From NCBI GenBank assembly GCA_973895155.1, contig OZ316891.1, forward strand, positions 1,860,001-1,924,000: a stretch of 64,000 nucleotides of DNA, given 5' to 3'. The notes below the pieces were generated by a model. The model made no database searches and had not been told where the DNA came from. It saw only the letters and a list, made by a program, of their open reading frames with translations. Shown piece by piece: positions 27,500 through 38,723 of the stretch. Numbering within the stretch: position 1 is the first letter of the stretch; each line of letters opens with the position of its first letter. The position numbers were made by a program, and so were the translations under genes. The DNA is from Marsupella aquatica (taxonomy: Eukaryota; Marchantiophyta).

Positions 27500-30150
27500 G
27501 ATACTTATTGTTGATTACATTCATTTGAAGCTCATAAAATATTCATGGCTCTCTTTCACCAAGACTTCCTTTTTCTAAATTTCTTCTGACCTTCCACTAT
27601 TGAGTAACTACTTTTGTTGAACTGAGAAACTGCTGCTGTTGAACTGAATACAAAATTGGAAATTTTTCAATGAATTACTTAGGGAGTCACCTTAAGTCAC
27701 CTGATGATGCACCTGAGTCCGCGATGTGACTAATTATAGACCAATCCTTTGGTTGCACTAATAAATCACATCACATACCCACCTTCTGATGTCCGCCTCT
27801 GCAGAAAAAGCAACGTCTATCTGTCACTAATTGAACAGTGTCATACATTGCACGGAAGCAAATTGGCCATCGGTATCATGCACGAGTGTTGTTCTCGCTG
27901 TTGTGTTGATGTAGTAGCGTTACTTCTCGCTGTGCTCACTCTTTGGAAGCGCTCGTTGGATTAGTCAATTTGTTCGCACCTACAGTAGGACGCATAGTTA
28001 TGTGCAATAGCATTGGTGCAGTAGCGGTGTCTCTCGCTGAGTATGCAGTAGCGTTACCTGTCATTGTGCTCACTATTTGGGAGCCCTCGTTTCATTCATC
28101 AATTCGTTCGCAACTGCAGGTTGTTAAAGCTCCGCGCAATCTGAGCTCTATTAAACACTCTGTCTTGTTCTCAAGTCGTTTGCAACCAGGTCAAAGCATT
28201 TTCGCAAGCTCCCGGAAATAAATCTTAGCTATTCGACTACACGCTCTCTCGTTTTGTTCGCTACTACATCTAATTGAAGCATTCTATCAAGGCGAAGCAC
28301 AAAAATCGGAACTCCCGGCTATCATGGCAATTGAAAAAGGTAAGAATCTCGCCCGGTTTCTTCCCTATCCCGTGTGATTTCTCCCTGCGGACGGACGGAC
28401 AACAATTTTGCCGTAGGATCTGACGTCCGGCTCTTGCCCATAGCGTCTCCTTTTGACTTGGGCTCCTAGTCAGATACTTCATCTTGACCTCTCCTTGACG
28501 TGCTCTAACCTGTCATCGAGCTCCTAGAGAAAAAGGAGATATATCGATGTTCCAATTATAAGCAGCCCGTACCATGCAGTGGTCCACAAACTTGTGAAGA
28601 ATTCAGGGAGTTTGCCACCAAATTCGATCCACTTACCTTCACATTAAAATATTCTAAACCCTTTCCTAACCTTGTCTCTTCGTCGATTTTCACTCGACCG
28701 CTTGACTCGAGACCTGTGCAAAATTGCAAACTGGAGCTCGGCCCTCCCGTAGCAACATTTCTCTCTCGCTTGCAGCTTCCGCATCCCTTGCACTCGAAAA
28801 GAATATTATTACTTATTGAACGCGCTTGCATCTCCTCGACCTCTCTTGCTTTGAGGGAAAGCCCTTTGCCACCCTAGTGAGAAAGAAATCTGCAGCATAT
28901 ATCCTCTGCTGGTACCGCTTGCAGTACCAGCATCTTGCATCTCCTCGACCTCTGCGCTTGCATCTCCTCGACCTCTGCCATACTTGTCGATTCCAAGTTC
29001 GGCGGCCGAAGGGAGACCGACTGGCACCACTCTAGGTCTGTCCGTTCCGTTCAGAATGCCGGAACCTCGATCTCATCACCTTGCTTGCAAAACCAAATGC
29101 AATGTCTGAGCAACCGCGAGTCAACTCACTAGGTGAACCCGCCTGTGAGCAATGCCGGCACCTCTCACTCACTCCCTGGTATAAGATTTAGCAGGGATCT
29201 TCCTCTCAATCGGTTGCATCCCACTACCCTGAGGACCCCGAAATATTGCTTCATCGCATAGACTCTCTCGTCGGGAATTGTCTCTCTTACCACTACCGTG
29301 CGGTACACTCTCGTCCATTCTCGTTACTGCCGCAAGCATCGCGTCACTCATTTCCTCCTTTCTATCGGACGTTCCGTGTCCTATGGATGTTGACAGTCAA
29401 GGGTTAAATTACCTGACGGCGAGGAGCCCATCGGATGCTAGAGTAGAGCATTGCATATTGGACACTCGTTGGCATTTTGGCGCAGGACTCCAGAGAATCC
29501 ATCCATTCCATCATCCGCTCGCTCTCCTTTCTTTCGGTAGCCTTAAACCTGAGTGACCTTCGAATTCTAGAGGACTGTATCACTGCAAGACGGCTCTGAC
29601 GCCCGCACTCCCTCCACCAGCAAGAGGTTAAAATTTTCCAAGCTAATACTAGACACCGCTAGTCTCGAAAAGTGTCATGTCTGCAACGTGAACTGTGCAG
29701 TCCAGCCGACCAATTTGTCCACTTCTGTGTCTCTATCGGTCTCTCTCCCTCTCTCCTCAGTCTATTTCCTTTCCTCGGAAGCTAGCTCGCATTGTCCAAG
29801 CCCCTCTCTTATTCGAAAGCGAGGCATCAAAGCCACCTACTTGGAGCTAGGGAGGGAGAGGGACTTGAACTGTAAGTGAATCAATCAACTAATCAATCAG
29901 TCCAATCAACATTCTGAAAGTGAGGATATTCACCTGCTACATTCCGTGATTCGTAGCTGAACAGGACTTAACGATGGCTGAAATCTTCTCTAGCTCTTAC
30001 TCTCAATATCTTGTCTCAATATCTTCTCTACAATGCAGCATAGAGTAGTATTCAATAATGCCCTCTTTGCTAATATGGGATAATGCCTTCTAAAGAGGAC
30101 TCACTTTGGTATACAAAAAGAACTAAAAATCATACAAAGGCGCGAAAGAC
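27500..30150. other. No gene recognised
   Basis: Intergenic sequence with short direct repeats of a TTGCATCTCCTCGACCTCT motif around 28820-28980. A single MITE-like terminus (TTAGGGAGTCACC) occurs at 27679 without a partner. Confidence 0.45.
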
Positions 30151-30159
30151 AAACGAGGA

Positions 30160-30450
30160 CTAAATCAGAATGTGTGCAAGGGACTTCCCACACATGCCAA
30201 TGAGAATCTGAGGCCCCTTGGCCAAAACTACTATGGTATCGGCCAACAGCATCGAGAACTTTCTTGTCGTTGGATCCACCACCTCTTGGAACCCAAGCAC
30301 GACATTGAACACCATGCCCGCTTTCAGCAGGACTCCATCATTGCTCACAGACAATGTCATGTTCGATTCGTTGAACTCGATTCCAATCCCGTGCCCAGCA
30401 TCTCGCGTCAGATGTGGAAGAAACTGGCCCTTTATTTGACCTTTGTTCAA
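30160..30450 (-). pseudogene. Fragment of SPT16-like FACT histone chaperone subunit
   Basis: The frame contains GHGIGIEFNESNMTLS, LKAGMVFNVVLGFQ and KFSMLLADTIVV. These correspond to the C-terminal part of the creatinase-like (M24 fold, non-catalytic) N-terminal domain of SPT16. SPT16 and SSRP1 form FACT, which moves nucleosomes during transcription. Only about 95 of over 1000 residues are present. The preceding 100 bases carry stops in this frame, so it is a fragment and not a gene. It may be a partial duplication or a piece captured by a transposon; no element ends were identified around it. Confidence 0.7.
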
Positions 30451-30459
30451 ATGTTCCTT

Positions 30460-33100
30460 CTCGTCTTGAAGTCAAGATCTTCGACCATGACTGTCGTCCG
30501 CAAGCCCCTGTCAGAGGCATCTACAGACTTGGCACATGTAGGCTAAAATAAGCTTGTTATGAAATCTGGTCTCTCCTCTGATATCGTGAATGTTAGCTCA
30601 TGATAGATTCTCACCGTCTATCGCTGTCAAACTATGCTAGCTACCGTGGTTGTAACCTATGAACTTTAAGTCGTCTTGTGTCCTCAAAGTATATGTTGCT
30701 CATCGGGTTGAGACAGAGACTAGAAAGCACCCCTTCAATCAACGCCCGATGCCTTGACAATTGCATACACACCGACTGAGTATGCAACGCAAGGATTACA
30801 GCCTGTGTTCTCCAAGTTCTCCAAGTGGCCGAAGTGGTGGTCGAAGTAGTCAAAGTAGTTGAACTCCTCGTCCTCCTCTGCCCCGCCCTTCCTCCTTCCC
30901 TTCCTCTTCGTCGTCTAAGTTGGACTAGTACTGAGGTTGCTGCTGCTGCACCGGCTCGTCCATTTTGACACTGCTCCTCCTTGTGCTGCATTTTTCCTTC
31001 CTCACCCTCGCAGCTGCTCCTCCTCCTCCTCCCGACTTCCTCTCCACGTTGCCGTCGTCGTGCGGCCCTCAACTCCAATTCCCCTAAACTCCTTGCTTCG
31101 CCCCTTCCTCCTCCTCCCCCTCCCCCTCCTCCCCCTCCCCCTCCCCCTCCTACGACAAAGAGCGCAGCCCCGTCGGCCGCCCCCGACGGGCGTCTTGACA
31201 TTTGGAAGGGCCGTCTCGGGCATGAGCGACGAATTGTAGTCTTGACGTCCGGAAGGGCCGTCTTGACGTCCGGAAGAGCCGCTTTGACGTGCAAAAAGAG
31301 TGCAGGGAATAAATCTGCTTTTATAACACGTAGAGCATACTTTCAGATTTTCTACCTCCCGGTCAAGTTTTTTGAGCTCAAAATTGGTCCTTCAAGGGTC
31401 CTTGAAAGATTTTGATGCCAAAACGCTCTTGCACAAATAGGCGAATGTGACAATAGCAATCAGTGACAGTAACTCGCTGTTCGCTTTGAATTGTTTGCAT
31501 GGCTAGATGGACAATGGAATGCATGAGGGTTTTCGTGCGGGAAGATGCGCTGAGACAGAGTAGATTACATTGTACGTGTGCTCTAAATGCGAGGGCAAAT
31601 TGGACCACTCAAGATTCATTTAGAGTATCTAATCTCTTTGTCCGGATGAAGAATCAGTCCGGCGCCGATCTGTTTGTGTTCGGTGTCAAAAATGAATTCC
31701 AGACAGGCAGAAGCTATTATTGCAATGAACATCGAACTGCGTGGAGTTAGATTGTTGGAATGTTAGATTGTTCCTACTGTGGTTGCTCTGGCCGGGTGTA
31801 TTCCAACTTGTGCGGCACACAAACCCTAAACCTTTGAGCAACTGGCACAAAACTGCTTTTGAGTATGGACGGTCTCAACTTTGTATTCTAAGATTCTAAA
31901 GATCCTGGATGTCCTTCCCCTTTGTCCATCATGTCAATGTAATTTTTGCACGCTGAGCATCTCCCATGATATTCCGAATTGCTCTTCCTGCATGCCTGAT
32001 GTATGTGTCAGTCTAGTGCCTGTTAAACTTCTAATTAAAAAAAGTCTACAGTAGTTGGTGGGCAAGATATTTAAGTTCACGCTAACCCAATTTTGCTTTG
32101 GCATGCAGGCATGACGGGGAAAGCTGACATTGAAGGATCTGAAAAGCTGATGCACGTGTCCATTTAAAATAGTCCTATATTTTGCCTGCCCTACTATAGT
32201 GTCTACCCAGCAAAAACTTGAACAATCCAGCAAGTGAACTGGAAATGATGCACTGGTATTGTTTTATATGATGCCCACCAGGCGACAGCTAGCCTGTGTG
32301 GGAGTTGAGAGTTTGACTGAAATCAGAATTCAGAAAAGAGAGGCTGTTGTCATCTATCCACGGTCGTGTAATAGTGAAAGGGAAGGCTATGAGGAGTGGA
32401 GGATTTGTACAGACAACCAGAGAATTGGAGTCATTCACCGAGCAACAAAAGGTTTAGCATGCAGGTAAAAGCAAGAGCGAGAGAGGGGCGTTTCATTTTG
32501 GCAGTGGAACCTGAAAAGATTCACTGTTAATTTTCACTCTACATGGACGTCTACAAAAGGAGATCAAAGACTGTGTTCATTTTCATAGTGATGGCACCAA
32601 TGATGATGAGACTGGTAACTTGCCACAATCTTCTACAGCAATCTCAAATGGAGATCCGCACTGCAGAGAAAGATCCAGCATGCAATCTATTCTTTGCGGG
32701 ACCTTTACTGCAAGGAATCATTTTGCAAAGTGAAGGAGATAGATATAGTAGGTTCAGACCATATTGATCTTTATTTGATTTTTATTTGATTTTCTGGATT
32801 TGCAACAGAGAATAACAACTGAACAAAAAGAAAATGACAAGTACGCAGAGTTTATCTGGTTTGCAACAGTAAGTAGATACAACTAAAGTAGGTCCACTAT
32901 CTACTCGCAAATTATAGCTATCAACTGACTAGTTGTAAATTGTTGGCCTATTTTATTTTTCAGAAAAGTAACTTGTCAGGTTCATACATCAGCTTCTTGT
33001 CATACTAAGCGTCAGGACACTTAATTGCTATGCGCTTCATATATGGCTCCCACTCAACAATTTTCTGCGACATTTCCTCCAACTCGCCTGCCAGAGTAAG
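30460..33100. other. Low-complexity and intergenic sequence, no gene recognised
   Basis: 30940-31160 is a polypyrimidine tract rich in CTCCTC and CCCCCTCC. 31180-31300 has short repeats of a CTTGACGTCCGGAAG motif. The long frames across this stretch (for example 30641-31294 on the minus strand, with a run of glycines) follow from the low complexity. Confidence 0.5.
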
Positions 33101-33112
33101 TCTTTCGTTGCC

Positions 33113-34197
33113 CTATAGATTCCGGTCCTCCATAGCCAAAGTCAGCACATAAAATATGAAAGCAGCCAGATCAAGAGACAGTGAAATTATGTCAGACGGG
33201 ATATAGTGAACTCCAAAGATTGCCTTGGAAATGGCAGCATGCACTGCTAAAGAACCCCAAGGGTCCCATATTCCATCTGACTCAGAGGTTCTCCATGCGT
33301 CATTGTGCTTGTGGACCTGTAGTTCTTTTATGAAATATTCTTTCTCCTGTAAAGTTGATCCTCTGTGATACTTCCTGACTCCCAATTGTTGATATAGCTC
33401 ATCTCTGAGACTCTGCAAAATAAAACAGTGAAATTTTAGAATAATTATACAACATAAGGAGAGTGCATAGTATTTTACTTCTGATCTTGTTGAAAGCTTA
33501 CCTTTGTGAGCAATCCTTTTCTCCTCCTCATTGCATCTTTCATGATTGCTCTGAAATTTGGTTGGCTGGTATTGTTGTTCCAGGCTCTAACGAATTCATC
33601 ACGAGATTTCTTGTCTTCAATAGAAATTCCAAATTCATGCAGCAATGCCTCTTGCTGAATATCCTCTGTAGGATAGAGTAGCTCTTTCTCCAAGAGCAGG
33701 TGGCTGACAACAGAGTTCGAAATTCTCTTCAAAATTCTCGGGTTACAGTGAGCAGGCGGTTCTTCGCTATCCTTCAATGCACTTTGATTTGCTTTGAGTA
33801 AAAACTGAATAGTCTCTTGTGCTTGCTTGATCTCTCCCCTCAAAAGTTGAAGCTGTATCCGCTCGCCAGCATTTACCAATGACTTCTGCTGTGTAACCTC
33901 CATGTGTGGAATCTCTGCATGCGCAGTGCTTGCCTCGGGCACCTGATCTGCTAGAAAAGTGCGTGGATTCCCAGAAGATGGCAACGTTGTTTGAAATGGC
34001 ACCTGACCCTTTGAACAAGCACGTGCATCTCCAGAAGAATGTAACGGTGGGCTAGGAGAGCCGTCAGGATTTGTACTCTCAAGGGACCCTCGCTGACTGG
34101 AACTAGTTTGAGAGTTTCTAACAGTATTGACAAAAGTATCTCTCCCTAACTTTTTGCCACTGTGAACAGTGTCTTGACTGAAGCTACATTTCCTCAT
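33113..34197 (-). CDS. Two-exon gene of unknown function
   Basis: Exons 33502-34197 and 33113-33412 join cleanly (AAG|gtaagc to gcag|AGT) into about 332 residues. The N-terminal 100 residues are Ser/Pro/Gln-rich and likely disordered. A helical region follows around LRGEIKQAQETIQFLLKANQ, then a compact conserved-looking segment from residue 145 to 260 (ILKRISNSVVSHLLLEKELL, EDKKSRDEFVRAWN, FRAIMKDAMRRRKGLLTK). Near the C-terminus is a hydrophobic stretch, ISLSLDLAAFIFYVLTLAM, that could be buried or membrane-bound. I do not recognise the family. The intact splice and open frame argue that it is, or recently was, a real gene. Transposon genes on both sides raise the possibility that it belongs to a mobile element. 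Confidence 0.55.
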
Positions 34198-34199
34198 GA

Positions 34200-34750
34200 T
34201 AGAAGTCTTTTTTCAGCAGGTTGGGGAGGCGTGCCTGGACAGGAAGGAGGAGGAGACACAACTGCTGGAGGAGGAGGGTCCGGATACAGATCCAAATCAA
34301 TTATGTCGACTTGTCTCCCCTCTACTGCTCGTTGGATAAGCCAGGGCTCAGCCATTGAAAATGAGCCCAAAGTATTTCAAACTTACTTTATGGAATGGTG
34401 CAAGTGGCCTGGAGGCCATGGATCGATCGACGCTTCAGCAAGTGGCTTGGAGGCCATGGATCGACACCGCAGCAACTGGCCCGCACCATTGATCTTCATC
34501 TCACTTGGAAAATGTAATTATAAAGATCGTTGAAGTGTACTCTACTTGATTTGGAAAATGGCGCTAGCGCCCCAATTTTGAAATTGATAATTCTTATTTT
34601 GTTCCGTGGCAGAGGGATTTCAATCGTGAATTGGTAAAGTGTCAATTAGCATCTTTCTTTGCTCCATGCAGGCATTGTGATCCATAGAGACTGCCATGGG
34701 TGGAAATTGTGATCCGGGAGAGACTGCCATGGGTGGACATGATGCATTAT
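34200..34750. other. 5' flank of the unknown gene, no further gene recognised
   Basis: Short direct repeats (TGGCCTGGAGGCCATGGATCGA and variants near 34407-34470; GAGACTGCCATGGGTGGA near 34687 and 34720) but no coding signal. Confidence 0.4.
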
Positions 34751-34762
34751 CACGAGATGGAG

Positions 34763-35850
34763 AACGGATGGCTCTGCGGTGTGGAAATGCAGAGCTGGGA
34801 ACAAATTTTGTCTCTCGAATCTTAGACTGATTCGTCCACCTCGGAGCCTAGAGGAAGGCGCTCAATCATGGACTTCTTGGTTTGAATCCAGTTTTCTTTT
34901 TTTGTCCGCTGTTGTTCTGAGAAAGTGGGAATCGGGGGATTTTTAGGAGGAGATGCCTCTGCGCTGTGGAAATATATGCAGAGGTGGGAAGTTCTTTCAC
35001 TTCTCGAATCTTAGACTAATCCGCTCGCCTCGAAGCTGAAAGGAAGGCGCTGAATCGTAGACTTCTTGGTTTGCTGAATCCAGTTTTTTCTTGCTATCCT
35101 CTGTTGTTCTGGGAAAGGGGAATCGGAGGATTTTTAGGAAAAGGATGGCTCTGGGGTGTGGAAATGCAGAGGTAGGAACGAATTTCACTTCTCAAATCTT
35201 ACACTGATTCGTTCGCCTTGGAGCTTAAAGGTAGCCGCTGAATCGTGGACATCTTGGTTTGTGGAATCCTGTTTTCGCTTGCTATCCCCTGTTGTTTTGA
35301 CAATGGGGAATCAAAGGATTCTTAGATGGAGGCCCTATTAAGGAACACGATCGTCTTTAGCAAAACATTAAGTGTTGAGTAATACACTGATTTGAAGTGT
35401 TGCATGTGAACTGTGCAAAATTAGCTGAGGACCTCAACAACTGGCTCTGCGCTGTGGAAATGCGGAGGTAGGAACGAGTTTCACTTCTCGAATAGATTTA
35501 TCCGTTTGCATCGGAGCTTAGAGGAAGGCGCTGAATCATGGATTTCTTTGTTGTTGAATCCACTTTTCTTTTGCTATCCCCTGTTGTTCTAAGAAAGGGG
35601 AAATCGGAGGATTCGTAGGAGAAGGATGGCTCTGGGGTGTGGAAATGCAGAGCTGGGGACAAATTTCACCTTAGACTGATCCGTTCGCCTCAGAGCGTAG
35701 AGGAAGGTGGTGAATCGTGGTCATCTTGGTTCGGTGAGATCCGTCCAGTTTTTTCTTTCGATTCACTGCTGCTTTGAGAATGGAAATATCAGAGGATGTT
35801 TAGGACAAGGATGACTGTGCTATGGGGAAATGCAGAAATGGAAACTAGAG
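34763..35850. repeat. Tandem array of about 185-bp repeats (six copies)
   Basis: The landmark GATGGCTCTGnGGTGTGGAAATGC recurs near 34763, 34950, 35143, 35440, 35622 and 35806. Each is followed by the same order of blocks: CACTTCTCGAATCTTAGACTG, GGAAGGCGCTGAATC, CTTGGTTTG, GCTATCCCCTGTTGTT and GGGGAATC. The spacing is 182-193 bp except between copies 3 and 4, where about 105 extra bases (around 35330-35435) intervene. The copies are clearly diverged. Confidence 0.85.
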
Positions 35851-35859
35851 CAGCAGCTT

Positions 35860-37700
35860 CCACGATTTGGAGTCCCATCAAATAGTTCCGTTTCGCCAGG
35901 TGCTGTCCGAAATTCAACATGGATTGGAGTAGTTTGAGGAGGGGAATTTACCAAGGAACAGACAAAAGAACGGCTTGATTATTGAACTACTGTGACGCGC
36001 TATGCTCGATAGACTCTCCACAATCTATGGAGCGCTTTCAACGAGCAGCCCCTTCACCTGATTGCTGGAAACGTAGATTTGAGGAGATGGTTTCCTCAGT
36101 CTGTATGTTGTCGAGCTGGTAGTGACTAGGGAATATCGCGTCATGGATCATCTTCGTAGTTCCAATATCAAGCTGCCTTTTGAATGCCTCTTCTGAATTC
36201 TCTGGAAACCCGATGAACTTTGTTCATGAAGTGAATTACACGACATTCTGTCGCAAATTGACAAATGTTCACTTGCAAAAATGGCAGAACTGTGCACCAA
36301 TGGAGGGAAACAAGAAGGGAGACGAAACGAGGTCGCTGACAGCACCACCACCACCACCACTACCAGGAAGGCCAGCCAGCAAGCCGAGGAGACCACTGAA
36401 GACGTACCAGAACCACGGCAAAAGCACGGAAGCAAGGACCCACCGCGTCAACGACCCACCCTACAATATTCCTATGTCTGCACTCCACCCGAAATGACGC
36501 AGAGCTACCCCCAGTCCAATCCAAGCTCGCCACTCCCCGAGCTTCTCATATACCCAATGCCGACTGCGGGATTCAAGACTGGCTTTTGATTTCTAGGCTG
36601 GTACTGCCCCACCTTTTCTCCCTCGCCGTCAATTTCATTGGAGAACTTCTCCATCCACCCTCTTCTGCCGTTACGTTATATTCCAATACTTCCAATTCTA
36701 TTATGAACATTTCGGGATGAATATTAAAGGACTCATCTAGCTTGGCAAGCGTGAGAAAGGCCTCTCTTTGCCTCTCTAATGAAGCCAAATTCTTCTCTTG
36801 GAGCCGTTCTATTCCACTCTAATGCGGTGGGTGGCTGGACCTTTGTGTGCAACGAATATGTTGAAGACTAATTTATCTCTTATGTCGTTGTCAGTTTAGT
36901 TGTTTCTCCTTCTGTTGCCAGGTTGTCTTCATTGGAACGTGTATGGTCCTCTCTTTCTGTCTGCGTCTATTATGGTCTCCGCCATCTCTTTTGTTCTCCT
37001 CTACATCACCCTAGTGTCTTCTGGTCGGGCAGCCCGCGATTAGTGTTCTCGCTGTAGGTTTGAGTACCTCTCATCTGGCAACGTCCGTAGCGAGTTCAGT
37101 TGGATCTCTCATCTAGACCAGGTAAGTCCCTTCCATCACTGAATTCCAGGAAAGTCTATGTTGCAGATAGGATCGGAATTTCTCCCTTCTGTCAACTGCC
37201 CGCCAGCCGTCCACAGAGGGATCGGTGCGGGCTTGGATTCCTTTGGCTCTACCTTGTAGGGAGATTTCCTCCCTGGGGACGAGAGTTCCCTAGGACTATC
37301 GCTGGCCTGATCGAGTTGCTCTTCTCGAGTCCATTCCCTCGTCGCAGCGTCCCTTTCCAAACCCACCCTCCCCCCCCCAAACACACAGGCATGGCCTGCC
37401 GTCTCAGGTGGTCAGGATGGTGCGAGTGAGCCTTTCCTGCCCTAATGAACATTGGAGCACCAGTTATTCGGGATTATTGAAGCACATACTAGTCTGTAAC
37501 TAGGTTAGTTCTACATTGTGCAGTAACTCGTGGCTTCCATGAAGTGAGCTGGAACATATTTCTGAGTTGATCTCATGTCAATTATCTCGGTTTGGCAGAT
37601 GCTGTGTGAGAATTGGTATTGTATGAACGTGGGTGCCAATGCTTTGTTTCACAAAGGATTGGTTCATTAGCTACAAATGAAGAGTGTAAGCATATGGCAC
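35860..37700. other. No gene recognised
   Basis: Includes a CACCAC microsatellite near 36340-36362 and a C run near 37370-37380. The open frames here lack recognisable motifs. Confidence 0.45.
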
Positions 37701-37769
37701 GCAATTGTGAAATCCCCTTTGAATCCTCTAAGATGCAATCACATAACAACATTCCTCCTTCAATGGAAT

Positions 37770-37895
37770 GTGATGTTCTGCTTATGGCAGCTTACCCAGT
37801 ATGATAAAGTCATCTACATCGATTCAGATTTGCTTGTGCTACAAAATCTGGACTTCCTCTTCGACATGCCGGAGCTCCAGTCACTGTGCCTGCTC
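37770..37895 (+). pseudogene. Fragment of GUX/glycogenin-like glycosyltransferase (GT8)
   Basis: One exon-sized stretch reads LWQLTQYDKVIYIDSDLLVL then QNLDFLFDMPE. This is the nucleotide-sugar binding core of plant glycogenin-like (PGSIP/GUX) GT8 enzymes, with the Asp-Ser-Asp (DxD) metal-binding motif intact. GUX enzymes add glucuronic acid to xylan in the Golgi. No other exon of the family is visible. The frame runs directly into an 88-bp tandem duplication just after DMPE, so this is a broken fragment. Capture by a transposon or partial duplication is possible. Confidence 0.75.
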
Positions 37896-38048
37896 TACCT
37901 TGCTCACAATGCCCTCCCGCCTTGATAACATGTGTTCGAGTATGACAACATTAAAAGAGGAACTCCAGTCACTGTGCCTGCTCTACCTTGCTCACAATGC
38001 CCTCCCGCCTTGATAACATGTGTTCGAGTATGACAACATTAAAAGAGG
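37875..38048. repeat. 88-bp near-exact tandem duplication
   Basis: The unit 37875-37962 is repeated at 37963-38048 with essentially no differences, so the duplication is recent. It begins within the last codons of the glycosyltransferase fragment. Confidence 0.92.
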
Positions 38049-38049
38049 G

Positions 38050-38700
38050 TCGACGTGCTGCAATCATAGTAAAGTAAGAGCAAGAGATGTGTGGTAGAAT
38101 GAGCTGCATGCACAACCCAATAACTACTTCTTACCCATTATTAAGTCAATATTACTACATCATCTATATGCGATCTTTTTTTTGTTTAATACATGGACAT
38201 ATCGTAGCAATCTATTGTTAATTTTTAATGTCTACCGGATATCTAACTGACGTTGGTTCAAGTACATGAACATTACAATTAAGCCATGACATGTTTTTAT
38301 GTAAAAGTTATGACTCATATATGTCAATGGGATATGCAATCCAATTTACATCATAATCACATACAACCAATATCAACTTAGCATATTAAGCAGTTTGATA
38401 CAAAATGATTGTCCAGTACACTCATAGAATTGACGAAGAAACCATGTACTAATCCACCTTATGTCAAATACATATACACCTCAGTTTCGTGATGTTGAAT
38501 AAGTTCAAAGTATAGGACATGTCCATATACTTGGAAAAACCAATTGCTTTTTCACTAAGATCACCGGCACTCTATTTTTCTTTGGGATGACAATTCTAGA
38601 TTGCTTTCATTTAGTTTGTACAGGTTTTCTTCACTTGATATGATGGTTTCACTTGATATAACTCTGTTTGTTTTCTTTCTTCCATATATTGTGCAGGCCT
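38050..38700. other. AT-rich 5' flank of the Harbinger nuclease
   Basis: No coding signal. A probable 3' splice site (atattgtgcag) ends at about 38697, just before the nuclease exon, which suggests an upstream noncoding exon. A Harbinger terminus is expected to the left of the nuclease but was not recognised. Confidence 0.4.
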
Positions 38701-38723
38701 TGGGATTGCAAAACTTGGAAAAT

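Noticed and set aside
27677-27692. Sequence resembling the MITE terminus (TTAGGGAGTCACC) upstream of the Plavaka-like gene
   Set aside because: No opposite end or 8-bp duplication was found, and it points away from the transposase gene.
30641-31294. 217-codon frame with a long glycine run
   Set aside because: It is the complement of a polypyrimidine tract; the frame follows from the repeat.
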